NCBI RefSeq assembly: GCF_003027925.1
Contig: NZ_PYPS01000012.1
Location: 103,673-167,672 of the forward strand
Source: Micromonospora sp. RP3T
GTDB taxonomy: Bacteria; Actinomycetota; Actinomycetes; Mycobacteriales; Micromonosporaceae
DNA: 64,000 nt
Direction: 5' to 3'
Under the pieces are notes generated by a model, which did not search any database, had not been told where the DNA came from, and saw only the letters and a program-made list of their open reading frames with translations. Made by a program: the position numbers and the translations under genes. Below, one piece after another: positions 7,857 through 16,987 of this stretch. Each line of letters begins with the position of its first letter. Position 1 is the first letter of the stretch.

Positions 7857-10763
7857 ATGAGACTCATGGCCAGACGTCGCCGCACGGCGATGCTCGCCGC
7901 CACCGCCCTCGCCATCGGCGGGGTGACCCTGCCCGCGAGCGCCGCGCAGGCCGCCCCCGCCTGCGACGTGACCTACGCGACCAGCGAGTGGAGCACCGGG
8001 TTCACCGCCACCGTCACCATCAAGAACCTGGGTGACGCGCTGAACAACTGGTCGCTGAAGTTCGCGTTCCCGAACAGCAGCCAGCGCGTGACCCAGGGCT
8101 GGTCGGCCAAGTGGAGCCAGAGCGGCAGCGACGTGACCGCGACCAACGAGTCGTGGAACGGCAGCCTGCCCACCGGCGCGTCCACCAGCATCGGCTTCAA
8201 CGGCACGTTCAGTGGCAGCAACCCCAAGCCGACCGCGTTCACGCTCAACGGGGTCGCCTGCAACGGCGCCTCCAGCAACCAGCCGCCGTCGGTCTCCCTC
8301 GGCGTGCCGGCAGGCCCGTTCACCGCGCCGGCGGACGTTCCGCTGACCGCCACCGCGAGCGACGCCGACGGCACCATCAGCAAGGTCGAGTTCTACCGCA
8401 ACGGTCTGCTGGTCAACACCGACACCACCGCCCCGTACGGCTACGACCTGCTGAGCCTGCCGGCCGGCAGCTACACCGTGCAGGCCAAGGCGTACGACAA
8501 CGCCGGCGGCACCGCGATCGCGGAGAAGTCGTTCACGGTCGGCGCGGCCACCGGGCCGAGGCTGGTGGCCACCCCGTCGGCGGTCAGCGTCGACGAGGGC
8601 GGCAGCGCCAGCGTCCGGTACACGCTCAGCGCGGCGCCCACCGCCAACGTGCCGGTGACGCTCGCGGTCACCGGGGACAGCGACATCACCGTCTCGCCGG
8701 CCTCGCTGACGCTCACCCCGAGCAACTGGAGCACCGGCGTCACCGCCACCGTCTCCGCGGCGGAGGACGCCGACACGGTCAGCGGCACCGCCACCATCGC
8801 CGCGTCGGCGACCGGTGTGGCGGGGGTCTCGGTGGTCGCCACCGAGATCGACAACGACTCCCCGGGCGGCGACAACGCCTACATCAAGAAGTTCCTCGAC
8901 CAGTACGGCAAGATCAAGAACTCGGGCTACTTCAGCCCCGAGGGCGTGCCGTACCACTCGGTCGAGACGCTGATCGTGGAGGCGCCCGACCACGGGCACG
9001 AGACCACCTCCGAGGCGTTCAGCTTCTGGATCTGGCTGGAGGCGCAGTACGGCCGCGTCACCCAGAACTGGAGCCCGTTCAACAACTCCTGGACGGTGAT
9101 GGAGAAGTACATCATCCCGTCGCACGCGGACCAGCCCACGGCCGGCGCGCCGGGCACCCCGCAGTACGCCGCCGAGCACAACCTGCCCAGCCAGTACCCG
9201 TCGGCGCTGGAGGCCAGCGTCCCGGTCGGCCAGGACCCGCTGCGCTCGGAGCTGCAGTCCACCTACGGCACCGGCGACATCTACGGCATGCACTGGCTGA
9301 TGGACGTGGACAACACGTACGGCTTCGGTCGCTGCGGCGACGGCACCACCAAGCCGGCCTACATCAACACGTTCCAGCGGGGCACCCAGGAGTCGGTGTG
9401 GGAGACCGTGCCGCAGCCGTCCTGCGACACGTTCAAGCACGGCGGCCAGTACGGCTACCTCGACCTGTTCGTCAAGGAGTCCAACGCCCCGGCCAAGCAG
9501 TGGAAGTACACCAACGCGCCGGACGCCGACGCGCGCGCCGTGCAGGCCGCGTACTGGGCCCTGACCTGGGCCAAGGCGCAGGGCAAGGAGGCCGACGTGG
9601 CGGCCACCGTGGCCAAGGCCGCCAAGATGGGCGACTACCTGCGCTACGCGTTGTTCGACAAGTACTTCAAGAAGATCGGCAACTGCGTCGGGGCCAGCAC
9701 CTGCCCGGCCGGCAGCGGCCGTGACTCGGCGCACTACCTGCTCTCCTGGTACTACGCCTGGGGTGGCGCGTACGACACGTCGCAGAACTGGTCGTGGCGG
9801 ATCGGCTCCAGCCACAGCCACTTCGGCTACCAGAACCCGTTCGCGGCCTGGGCGATGACCAACGTGCCGGAGCTGAAGCCGAAGTCGCCGACCGCGGTCT
9901 CCGACTGGCAGAAGAGCATGGACCGGCAGCTGGAGTTCTACACCTGGCTCCAGTCCGCCGAGGGCGGCATCGCCGGTGGCGCCACCAACAGCTGGGACGG
10001 CAACTACGGCACCCCGCCGGCCGGCACCGCCACCTTCTACGGCATGTTCTACGACGTCGACCCGGTCTACAACGACCCGCCGTCCAACCAGTGGTTCGGC
10101 ATGCAGGCCTGGTCGATGCAGCGCATCGCCGAGCTGTACCTGCAGACCGGCAACGCCAAGGCCAAGGCCCTGCTGGACAAGTGGGTGCCGTGGGCGATCG
10201 CCAACACCACCACGGGCGCCAACTGGTCCATCCCGTCGGACATGAAGTGGACCGGTCAGCCGGCCAACTGGAACCCGAGCAGCCCGCAGCCGAACACCAA
10301 CCTGCACGTCGAGGTGACGGTCAAGGGTCAGGACGTCGGCGTCGCCGCCGCCTACGCCCGCACGCTCATCGCGTACGCGGCCAAGTCCGGCAACACCGCG
10401 GCGAAGACCACCGCCAAGGGCCTGCTGGACGCGCTCTCGGCGGCCGCCGACAGCAAGGGCGTCTCGATGCCGGAGAAGCGCGGCGACTACAAGCGCTTCG
10501 ACGACGTCTACAACGCCACCGACGGTCAGGGTCTCTACGTCCCGCCGGGCTGGACCGGGAAGATGCCGAACGGCGACACCATCGCCGCCGGCAAGAGCTT
10601 CCTGGACATCCGGTCCTTCTACAAGAAGGACCCGGACTGGCCGAAGGTGCAGGCGTACCTGGACGGTGGCGCCGAGCCGGTCTTCAACTACCACCGGTTC
10701 TGGGCGCAGGCGGACGTCGCCATGGCGTACGCCGACTACGGGACCTACTTCCCGCAGGGATGA
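7857..10763 (+). CDS. secreted GH48 cellobiohydrolase with CBM2
   Basis: 968-residue reducing-end processive cellulase. I used the ATG at 7857, which has GAGGAGA upstream and begins a standard signal peptide (MRLMARRRRTAML, hydrophobic core, ASAAQA cleavage). Order: signal peptide (1-32); CBM2 cellulose-binding domain (about 34-138) with the expected conserved Trp residues and paired Cys; an Ig-like linker domain (about 145-230); a Calx-beta-like domain (about 235-335, VSVDEGGSASVRYTLS); then the GH48 (alpha/alpha)6 catalytic domain from about 339 to the end. The family motif GHETTSEAF contains the likely acid Glu386 (Glu382 also conserved). The catalytic domain is full length. Two CebR-like sites upstream indicate cellobiose-induced expression, and a series of hairpins follows the stop. 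GH48 enzymes are rare single-copy markers of true cellulose degraders. Confidence 0.97.
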   Translation: MRLMARRRRTAMLAATALAIGGVTLPASAAQAAPACDVTYATSEWSTGFTATVTIKNLGDALNNWSLKFAFPNSSQRVTQGWSAKWSQSGSDVTATNESWNGSLPTGASTSIGFNGTFSGSNPKPTAFTLNGVACNGASSNQPPSVSLGVPAGPFTAPADVPLTATASDADGTISKVEFYRNGLLVNTDTTAPYGYDLLSLPAGSYTVQAKAYDNAGGTAIAEKSFTVGAATGPRLVATPSAVSVDEGGSASVRYTLSAAPTANVPVTLAVTGDSDITVSPASLTLTPSNWSTGVTATVSAAEDADTVSGTATIAASATGVAGVSVVATEIDNDSPGGDNAYIKKFLDQYGKIKNSGYFSPEGVPYHSVETLIVEAPDHGHETTSEAFSFWIWLEAQYGRVTQNWSPFNNSWTVMEKYIIPSHADQPTAGAPGTPQYAAEHNLPSQYPSALEASVPVGQDPLRSELQSTYGTGDIYGMHWLMDVDNTYGFGRCGDGTTKPAYINTFQRGTQESVWETVPQPSCDTFKHGGQYGYLDLFVKESNAPAKQWKYTNAPDADARAVQAAYWALTWAKAQGKEADVAATVAKAAKMGDYLRYALFDKYFKKIGNCVGASTCPAGSGRDSAHYLLSWYYAWGGAYDTSQNWSWRIGSSHSHFGYQNPFAAWAMTNVPELKPKSPTAVSDWQKSMDRQLEFYTWLQSAEGGIAGGATNSWDGNYGTPPAGTATFYGMFYDVDPVYNDPPSNQWFGMQAWSMQRIAELYLQTGNAKAKALLDKWVPWAIANTTTGANWSIPSDMKWTGQPANWNPSSPQPNTNLHVEVTVKGQDVGVAAAYARTLIAYAAKSGNTAAKTTAKGLLDALSAAADSKGVSMPEKRGDYKRFDDVYNATDGQGLYVPPGWTGKMPNGDTIAAGKSFLDIRSFYKKDPDWPKVQAYLDGGAEPVFNYHRFWAQADVAMAYADYGTYFPQG

Positions 10764-10771
10764 GATGACGA

Positions 10772-10877
10772 CTCCTCCGCGGGCGGGTGAGGCCCCGCCC
10801 ACGGAGGAGGTCGACCCGGCCGATGGGGGAACGGAGCGGCCGGGTCGACGGACGGCCTGACGCCCACGGTCAGGCCG
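10772..10877 (+). terminator. three tandem hairpins after GH48
   Basis: Three consecutive inverted repeats start 9 bases after the GH48 stop. Hairpin 1 is 10772-10809 (15 paired positions with one mismatch). Hairpin 2 has perfect 12-bp arms gtcgacccggcc (10810-10821) and ggccgggtcgac (10838-10849). Hairpin 3 has perfect 9-bp arms (10853-10861 and 10869-10877). No T-tract follows. They probably terminate transcription or protect the long cellulase mRNA from 3' decay. Confidence 0.7.
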
Positions 10878-10929
10878 GGTGGGCCGGCCGTCCGGCCGAC
10901 GCAGCGGACGGACCGGCCCACCACTCCGC

Positions 10930-11060
10930 CCGGGGCGACCCATGGCGCGAAAAGGCACCGAAAAATCAGCGCTCCACGGGATCACATCCGTGGCGCGGAC
11001 GGAGTAACGTATTTGTCGGAGAGGCCGCTCCCCCCGTGGCGGCCTCTCCACTATTTTTTT
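10930..11060 (+). terminator. intrinsic terminator with T-tract, possibly the end of a small RNA
   Basis: Perfect 11-bp stem (ggagaggccgc at 11018-11028, gcggcctctcc at 11039-11049), a loop containing CCCCCC, then ACTATTTTTTT (11050-11060). This is the only T-tracted terminator I see in the window. It lies 255 bases beyond the GH48 stop, already behind three hairpins, so it may end a separate transcript. A second stem (ccacgg...ccgtgg, about 10975-10994) lies just upstream. The C-run loop recalls the actinobacterial 6C RNA, but that family has C-runs in both loops and the first loop here lacks one. The stem-loop itself is certain; the small RNA is a guess. Confidence 0.6.
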
Positions 11061-11109
11061 GCCCGGCCTCCACCGCGCGCCGCACCGGCCCGACCGCTAA
11101 GTTGTCCGG

Positions 11110-11991
11110 GTGCGGGAGACGGCGAGGGGTTGGACGGCGGTCTGGTTGGTCGTACTGGCCTTGGTCCAGACGGCCGCGTTTCTGGTGGTGTGGCGGTTCG
11201 CCGTGCACACCGAGCTGGGGCAGTGGCTCGACACGGTCGCCCTGACCGGCAACCAGATCGGCCAGGACCGGGTCGACGGGCCGGTGGACACCATCCTCAA
11301 CGCCATGTCGGTGGTGTCGCTGCTGGCCGCGACCGCGGTGATCGGCTTCATCGCGCTGATCCGGGGCCGCAAGGCGCTCGCCGTCACCGCCACGCTGCTG
11401 ATCGCCGGCGCGAACGTCAGCACCCAGGTGCTCAAGTACGTCCTCACCCGACCCGAGTTCGGTGTCGACCCGGAGCGGGCCGCCGCCGGCAACAGCCTGC
11501 CCAGCGGGCACACCACGATCGCGGCCTCGGTGGCGGTCGCGCTGATCCTGGTGCTGCCCCGGCAGTTGCGGGTCGCGGGCGCGTTCCTCGGCGCCGGCTA
11601 CGCCGCCGCCGCCGGGGTGGCCACGCTCTCCGCCGGCTGGCACCGACCCAGCGACGCGGTCGCCGCGTACCTGCTGGTCGGCGCCTGGGCCGCGGTGGCC
11701 GGGCTGGTGCTGCTGGTCTTCCAGCGGGAGCGGGCCGTGGTGGAGCCCGGCGACGCGCACCGGCTGGCCGCCGCCGTGCTCGGTGTCGGCGGCGCGGTGG
11801 CGCTGCTGGCCTCCGCGGTGGCGTTGTCCTGGCTGGTGGACCGGTCCACCGTCGCCGTCGAGGAGCTCGGCCGCCGTCCGCTGTTCATCGGGTACGCGGG
11901 CAGCGCGGCCGGCATCGCCGGCACGATCGCCGTGGTGGCCGCGCTGGTGCTCGCCCTGGTGCACCGGCTGGTGCCCCGCTGGAAGGGCTGA
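11110..11991 (+). CDS. PAP2-family membrane phosphatase
   Basis: 293-residue integral membrane phosphatase of the PAP2/undecaprenyl-diphosphatase superfamily. The three catalytic blocks are present in order: KYVLTRP (K-x6-RP type), LPSGHTT (PSGH), and AGWHRPSDAVAA (the SR-x5-H-x3-D block, with the nucleophile His and following Asp). About six hydrophobic helices flank them, with the active site predicted to face the outside. Probable role: dephosphorylation of a lipid phosphate such as undecaprenyl pyrophosphate or phosphatidate; the substrate cannot be read from sequence. GTG start at 11110, with no strong ribosome site. The next gene begins 9 bases after the stop, so the two may be cotranscribed. 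Confidence 0.9.
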   Translation: MRETARGWTAVWLVVLALVQTAAFLVVWRFAVHTELGQWLDTVALTGNQIGQDRVDGPVDTILNAMSVVSLLAATAVIGFIALIRGRKALAVTATLLIAGANVSTQVLKYVLTRPEFGVDPERAAAGNSLPSGHTTIAASVAVALILVLPRQLRVAGAFLGAGYAAAAGVATLSAGWHRPSDAVAAYLLVGAWAAVAGLVLLVFQRERAVVEPGDAHRLAAAVLGVGGAVALLASAVALSWLVDRSTVAVEELGRRPLFIGYAGSAAGIAGTIAVVAALVLALVHRLVPRWKG

Positions 11992-12000
11992 GGCGGCCCG

Positions 12001-12672
12001 ATGGAGCCGGTACGGGCCGCGTTCCGCGACGAGTGTGAGCGGCTGGAACGGGTCCTGCACGGGCTCGACGAGGCGGCGCTGGACCGGCCCACCCCGTGCC
12101 CGCCGTGGCGGGTCCGGGACCTGCTGGCCCACGTGCGCACCGGCGCCGGCCGGCTGGCCGGGATGCTGGCCGAGCCCGCGCCGCCCCGGGCCGAGGTGAC
12201 CGCCGCCGGGTACTTCGACGCGGCCAAGTTCGCACCCGCGGTCGACCGGGACCGGATCGACGGGGCCCGGGCGGCGGCCGGGGAACTGCCCGGCGCGGCC
12301 GACGTGGCACGGGAGTTCGGCCGGGCCTGGCGGACCACTGACGCGGCGGTGGCCGCCGAGCCGCCCCACCGGGTGGTCCGCACCCGGCACGGTGACGCGA
12401 TGGCGTTGACCGAGTTCCTGCGTACCCGCGTGGTGGAGATCGCGGTGCACGGCCTGGACCTGGCCGACGCGCTGGACCGGCGGCCCTGGACGGCCCCGAC
12501 CGCGGCGGCCGTGGCGGTCGACGTGCTCACCGCCGGGCGGCCGGTGCCGGACCGGCTCGGCTGGGACGCGTTCACGGTGCTGCGCAAGGCCACCGGCCGG
12601 CTGCCGCTGACCGACGCGGAGCGGGCGGCGCTGGCGGCGGCCGGCATCCGTCGACTCGCCTTCGGCGGCTGA
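12001..12672 (+). CDS. maleylpyruvate isomerase-family mycothiol-dependent enzyme
   Basis: 223-residue DinB-like four-helix-bundle protein of the actinobacterial mycothiol-dependent maleylpyruvate isomerase family. The N-terminal segment CPPWRVRDLLAHV (about residues 33-45) supplies the first metal-binding His, and VVEIAVHGLDLADAL (about 144-158) supplies the Glu and His pair, so the divalent metal site looks complete. Such proteins use mycothiol in isomerisation or S-transfer reactions, but the specific substrate here is unknown. It starts 9 bases after the PAP2 gene on the same strand and converges on the DUF1028 gene. Confidence 0.85.
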   Translation: MEPVRAAFRDECERLERVLHGLDEAALDRPTPCPPWRVRDLLAHVRTGAGRLAGMLAEPAPPRAEVTAAGYFDAAKFAPAVDRDRIDGARAAAGELPGAADVAREFGRAWRTTDAAVAAEPPHRVVRTRHGDAMALTEFLRTRVVEIAVHGLDLADALDRRPWTAPTAAAVAVDVLTAGRPVPDRLGWDAFTVLRKATGRLPLTDAERAALAAAGIRRLAFGG

Positions 12673-12768
12673 GCCGATCGCCGGTGCCGGACGCCGGTCG
12701 GCCGGTCCCCGTCGGCGGCCGGGTCGGACGGTCGGGTCGGACGGTCGGCCGGCTGCGGGCGGGTCGGG

Positions 12769-13653
12769 TCAGCCGGTCGTGGGCGCCGGCCCGGCGGTTC
12801 CGTCGGCAACCGACCGGTCGGCCGCGCCGCGCCGCAGGTGCTCCAGCACGATCGGGTCGATCCGCCCCGGCACGAAGCGCTCCTCCAGGTTCTCCAGGCC
12901 GGACCAGGCGGCGAGCGCGTCGTCCAGGCCGGCCGGGCCGACCGGGTGCCCGGCGGCGGCGAGCAACTCCGCCACCTCGACGGCGAGTGGCCCGGTGAGG
13001 TCGCGCAGACTGGCCGGGTCGGGTCGACCGAAGATCATGGTGTGCAGGCCGAGCAGGCGGCGCAGCTCGGCGACCGGATCCGGGTGGTCGTCCACCCGCA
13101 GGTCCACCAGTTCGTCGCCGGTGCCGGCGTACCCGCCGTGGCGCTGCACCACCAGCAACGCGGCGCTCTGCCGGCCGCGCCGGTCGCCGCCGGCCCGGTC
13201 GCCGGCGGTCAACGCGGCGAGCAACCGCTGCGGGAACGGCAGATCGACGCCGGTGAGCCAGGCGTCGCGCAGCGCGTCGATCACCTGCGGGCCGCTCAGG
13301 ATGTTGCCCTGCGCGGCCCAGCCGTCGCCGGCCTGGCCGCCCGCCCAGGGATGACAGCGCGGCCCGGTCCAGGTGGCCCCGGCCCCGGCGGCGCCGACCA
13401 CGGCGAGCTGCCGGTCGTCCCGCCCCGGGTCGGCGGCGACCAGCCCGGCCACCGTGTCGGCGGCGGTGACACCGGTGCGCAGCAGCGCGAGCGCCTGCGC
13501 CCGGTAGGCGAGGTTGGCGTGCGCCTGGGTGGCGACCGCCCCGACCCGTGCCTCGGCGGCCGGCACCAGCGCCCCGGCGGCGAGGAACCGGCTGGCCACG
13601 GCCACGCCGTGCAGGTGCCCGTCGGCGGAGCGGGCGACGAGCGAGAACGTCAC
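12769..13653 (-). CDS. DUF1028 family protein
   Basis: About 294 residues from the GTG at 13653. This start gives the standard DUF1028 opening (VTFSLVARSADGHLHGVAVASRF); an ATG at 13692 would add 13 atypical residues. The DUF1028 domain resembles an Ntn-hydrolase fold and covers about residues 1-205, with the conserved QAHANLAYRAQALALLRTG and AAQGNIL segments. The C-terminal 80 residues resemble the peptidoglycan-binding-like domain often attached to this family. The biochemical function of the family is not established. It converges with the preceding gene, and the 96-base gap between them has short GGTCGGACGG-like repeats but no clean hairpin. Confidence 0.88.
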   Translation of the reverse strand: MTFSLVARSADGHLHGVAVASRFLAAGALVPAAEARVGAVATQAHANLAYRAQALALLRTGVTAADTVAGLVAADPGRDDRQLAVVGAAGAGATWTGPRCHPWAGGQAGDGWAAQGNILSGPQVIDALRDAWLTGVDLPFPQRLLAALTAGDRAGGDRRGRQSAALLVVQRHGGYAGTGDELVDLRVDDHPDPVAELRRLLGLHTMIFGRPDPASLRDLTGPLAVEVAELLAAAGHPVGPAGLDDALAAWSGLENLEERFVPGRIDPIVLEHLRRGAADRSVADGTAGPAPTTG

Positions 13654-13756
13654 GCGCGGATCGTAGCCCGGCGGCGGGCGCGACGTCGGCACACCGGTGG
13701 GAGGCGGCGGACGCGGCCGGCCCGGCGGTGCGGCGGTCGGACAGCGCGGCGGGCGC

Positions 13757-13850
13757 GGTCAGAACCCGCGGTGCGGGCGCGGTCAGAACGGGTGCGGGCG
13801 GGGTCAGAACGGCGGTGCGGGCCGGTCAGAACGGCGGTGCGGGCGCCTCC
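13757..13850. repeat. short tandem repeat across the ltrA stop codon
   Basis: Four copies of a 21-24 base unit beginning ggtcagaac, at 13757, 13781, 13802 and 13824. The last copy contains the ltrA stop codon (TGA on the minus strand) and the final PAPPF codons, so the three downstream copies look like tandem duplications of the gene's 3' end into the intergenic space. Confidence 0.8.
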
Positions 13851-15037
13851 GGCGGGCGGCCCCAGGCGCGCCGGACGTCGGCCACCGCCACCGCCGCCAG
13901 CACCACGACCGCGTACCCGGCCGCCACCAGCAGCGAGACGCGCACCAGCAACGGGACGGGCAGCAGCAGCGCGACGATCGCCACCAGCCGGGACGGGGAG
14001 ACCCGGCCGAACACCTCGTACTCGAAGCGGGCCCGGCCGGCCAGGAAGAGTGCCGGCCCGCCCAGCACCACGGCGAGCCACGCCAGCTCGTTGTGCCCGG
14101 CGGGGTGCTCGATGGCCAGCTCGTAGCCGATCGCGGTGGCCACCACGCCGACCACCATGACCAGGTGGGTGTCGGCGGCGGAGCGGCCGATGGTGGCCGG
14201 GTGCTCGGCCCCGGTCACCGCCTCGCCGAGGATCTGCCCGGCCCGCTGCACGTAGATCCGCCACAGCAGCACTGACGTCGCCAGGGCGGCGGAGAACGCG
14301 ACGATGCTCTGCCAGCCGCCCGGCGAGCGGGTGAACGTCAGGCCGGCGACCAGGATCGTCTCGCCGATCGCCACGAGATAGATCTGCTGGTACCGCTCGG
14401 CCAGGTGCCGGCCGTGGATGTCCCAGCGCGAGATGGTCGAGCGGCCCAGCCCCGGCACCGGCCAGCCGAACCGGTTGCCGAGATACTCCACCACCAGCGC
14501 GGCGCTCCAGAGCACCACCCGGGGGTTGGTGGGCAGCACCGCGCCGGCGAGCCAGAGCACCCCGGACACGACGTACGTGATCAGCATCCGCAGCTTCAGC
14601 CGGCGGTACTGGATCCGGCGCAGCACCAGCAGGAGGATCGCCGAACGGCCGACGTTCGCCACCACGTAGGCGACGGCGAACGCCAGGCCGCCCCCGGTGA
14701 ACGCGCGGGGGATCGCCACCCCCATCACCATCGCCGACACCAGGGCGGTGATCACGATGACCTGCAACCACAGGTGGTACGGGTCGTAGCGGCTGGTGGT
14801 CCACGCGGTGCCCTGCCAGAGCATCCAGAGCGCGATCAGCAGCAGCAACGTCTTTCCGCCACCTGTCACCGCCGACCAGGTGGTCTCGCCGCCCTCCAGG
14901 GCCAGGTCCTCGAAGGCGCGCGCAGAGATCCGGGTCAGCGCGAACACGTAGACCAGGTCGAAGAACAGCTCCAGGAACGTGGCCCGGTCGCCGTCGCCGT
15001 CGTCCGAGCGCAGCGTGGCGGGCTCGTCGACCCTCAC
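13826..15037 (-). CDS. low temperature requirement protein A (LtrA) family membrane protein
   Basis: About 403 residues from the GTG at 15037; an ATG at 15088 would add 17 Arg/Gly-rich residues not expected in the family. The LtrA hallmark FLELFFDLVYVFALTRIS is at about residues 20-37, followed by roughly ten hydrophobic helices with conserved charged residues (ERYQQIYLVAIGETILVAG). The family is named after a Listeria locus needed for growth in the cold; its molecular activity is unknown. It is divergent from the LLM gene (125-base gap). Confidence 0.9.
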   Translation of the reverse strand: MRVDEPATLRSDDGDGDRATFLELFFDLVYVFALTRISARAFEDLALEGGETTWSAVTGGGKTLLLLIALWMLWQGTAWTTSRYDPYHLWLQVIVITALVSAMVMGVAIPRAFTGGGLAFAVAYVVANVGRSAILLLVLRRIQYRRLKLRMLITYVVSGVLWLAGAVLPTNPRVVLWSAALVVEYLGNRFGWPVPGLGRSTISRWDIHGRHLAERYQQIYLVAIGETILVAGLTFTRSPGGWQSIVAFSAALATSVLLWRIYVQRAGQILGEAVTGAEHPATIGRSAADTHLVMVVGVVATAIGYELAIEHPAGHNELAWLAVVLGGPALFLAGRARFEYEVFGRVSPSRLVAIVALLLPVPLLVRVSLLVAAGYAVVVLAAVAVADVRRAWGRPPEAPAPPF

Positions 15038-15162
15038 CGCCGGGCCCCGCCCTCGATCGCGTCCACCCGGCAGTCGTAACACCCCCACCGGCCGCGGCGG
15101 CGCGGATCGGTCGGATCGCCCCCGATCTTGCTCCGGCGGTGCCGGGCGGGCACGATCGACGG

Positions 15163-16161
15163 GTGACGAACCGATGGGGCATGACCGTGCCGCTGGGCGG
15201 CGTGCCGCTCGCCGACCACGCCGAGGTCTACGCGACGCTGGACCGGGCCGGGTTCACCGACGTCTGGTCGTCGGAGGTGGCCGGGACGGACGCGTTCACC
15301 CCGCTCGCGCTCGCCGCCGCCTGGGCGCCCCGGCTGCGCCTCGGCACCGCGATCACCCCGGCCTTCACCCGGGGGCCGGCGCTGCTGGCGATGAGCGCCG
15401 CAGCGCTGGCCGAGGCCGCGCCGGGCCGCTTCGCGCTGGGCGTCGGCGCGTCCTCGCCGGTGCTGGTGCGGGACTGGAACGCGATGCCGTTCGACGAGCC
15501 GTACCGGCGGACCCGGGACGTGTTGCGCTTCCTGCGGGCGGCGCTGCGCGGCGAGACCGTCGACGGCGCGTACGACACGTTCACGGTCCGACGGTTCGCC
15601 CTGGAACGCCCGCCGGCCGTGCCACCGCCGGTGCTGCTGGCCGCGCTGCGCCCCGGCATGCTGCGGCTCGCCGCCGCCGAGGCCGACGGGGTGATCCTGA
15701 ACTGGCTCGCCGCCGACGACGTGCCGACCGCGCTCGCCGAGCTGGGGGAGCGCCGCCCCGGCTTCGAGGTCGCCGCCCGGATCTTCGTCTGCCCGACCGA
15801 GGACGCCGCGTACGCCCGCGCGCTGGGCCGCCGCCTGATCACCGGCTATCTCACCGTGCCCGCGTACGCCGCCTTCCACCGCTGGCTGGGTCGGCAGGAG
15901 ACGCTCGGCGAGATGTGGCGGGCCTGGGCGGCGGGGGACCGGCGTGGGGCCGCCGCCGCGGTGCCCGACGACGTGGTCGACGCGCTGGTCCTGCACGGCT
16001 CGCCCGAGCGGTGCGTGGCCGCCGCCCGCCGGTACGCCGCGCGCGGCGTCGACGTGCCGGTGCTGGCGGTGCTGCCCACCCCGGAGACGACCGAGGGCGG
16101 CGCGACGGCCTGGGCCGACCTGCTGCCCCGGCTCGGGGCCGGCGCCGAGGACGGGAGCTGA
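15163..16161 (+). CDS. LLM-class F420-dependent oxidoreductase
   Basis: About 332 residues from the GTG at 15163. Luciferase-like monooxygenase family, a TIM barrel that in actinobacteria usually uses coenzyme F420. The N-terminal segment (VYATLDRAGFTDVWSSEV), LRLGTAITPAFTRGPALLAMSAAAL and RFALGVGASSPVLVRDWN are the typical cofactor-pocket segments. The C-terminal SPERCVAAARRYAARGVDVPVL matches the family. Its stop is one base before the ATG of an SDR gene, so the two form an operon and probably act on the same type of hydroxyl or ketone substrate; the substrate is unknown. Confidence 0.9.
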   Translation: MTNRWGMTVPLGGVPLADHAEVYATLDRAGFTDVWSSEVAGTDAFTPLALAAAWAPRLRLGTAITPAFTRGPALLAMSAAALAEAAPGRFALGVGASSPVLVRDWNAMPFDEPYRRTRDVLRFLRAALRGETVDGAYDTFTVRRFALERPPAVPPPVLLAALRPGMLRLAAAEADGVILNWLAADDVPTALAELGERRPGFEVAARIFVCPTEDAAYARALGRRLITGYLTVPAYAAFHRWLGRQETLGEMWRAWAAGDRRGAAAAVPDDVVDALVLHGSPERCVAAARRYAARGVDVPVLAVLPTPETTEGGATAWADLLPRLGAGAEDGS

Positions 16162-16162
16162 G

Positions 16163-16963
16163 ATGAACCTGACCGACCGGGTGGTGGTGATCACCGGCGG
16201 GGCCGGTGGCATCGGCGCGGCGCTGGGCCGCCGCTTCGCCGCCGAGGGCGCCGCCGCCGTGGTGCTCGCCGACCTGGCCGCCGACGCGGCCCGCGCGGCG
16301 GCCGACGCGATCGGCCCGGTGGCCGCCGGCGTCGGGCTGGACGTCACCGACGAGGCGGCGGTCCGCGCGCTCGTCGACGAGACGGAACGCCGCCACGGCC
16401 GGATCGACCTGTTCTGCGCCAACGCGGGCGTCGCCACCGGCGGCGGCCTCGACGCGTCCGACGCCGACTGGGACCGGGCCTGGCGGGTCAACGTGCTCGG
16501 CCACCTGCACAGCGCCCGGGCGGTGCTGCCGGGGATGCTGCGCCGGGGCCAGGGCCACCTGCTGCTCACCTGCTCGGCCGCCGGCCTGCTGACCGCCGTC
16601 GGGGACGCGCCCTACACCGCGACCAAGCACGCGGCGGTCGGCCTCGCCGACTGGCTGGCCATCACCTACCGGGACGCCGGTATCCGGGTCAGCGCGCTCT
16701 GCCCGCAGGGCGTGGACACCCCGATGCTCGCCGACGGGCTCGCCGAGGGCCACCTCGGCGCCCGGGTGATCGCCGCGTCCGGCGCGATCCTCACCCCCGA
16801 CCAGGTCGCCGACGCGGTCATCGCCGGGCTGGCCGAGGAACGGTTCCTCATCCTGCCCCACCCGGAGGTCGCCGACTACGCCCGCCGCCGCGCCGAGGAC
16901 CCGGACGGCTGGCAGGCCGGCCTGCGCAAACTCGTCCGCAAGCTGCGCGCCGCCGACTCCTGA
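16163..16963 (+). CDS. SDR-family oxidoreductase
   Basis: 266-residue classical short-chain dehydrogenase. The nucleotide-binding motif TGGAGGIG (about residues 11-18), the NAG motif, the catalytic Ser in LLTCSAAG, and Tyr-x3-Lys in PYTATKHA are all in place, with CPQGVDTPM as the usual post-catalytic segment. The start follows the LLM gene by one base (TGA-G-ATG), indicating coupled expression. It converges with the TgpA-like gene, only 24 bases separating the stops. Substrate unknown. Confidence 0.93.
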   Translation: MNLTDRVVVITGGAGGIGAALGRRFAAEGAAAVVLADLAADAARAAADAIGPVAAGVGLDVTDEAAVRALVDETERRHGRIDLFCANAGVATGGGLDASDADWDRAWRVNVLGHLHSARAVLPGMLRRGQGHLLLTCSAAGLLTAVGDAPYTATKHAAVGLADWLAITYRDAGIRVSALCPQGVDTPMLADGLAEGHLGARVIAASGAILTPDQVADAVIAGLAEERFLILPHPEVADYARRRAEDPDGWQAGLRKLVRKLRAADS

Positions 16964-16987
16964 CCGGCCCGCGCCGGCCCGAGGACG

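Noticed and set aside
10772..10877. Possible CRISPR-like repeat cluster
   Set aside because: The repeats are three different hairpins without regular spacing or shared repeat sequence. No CRISPR array or cas gene was seen in the window.
7506..11051. 1181-residue minus-strand open frame over GH48
   Set aside because: Antisense shadow of an unambiguous cellulase with Val/Arg/Gly-only composition.
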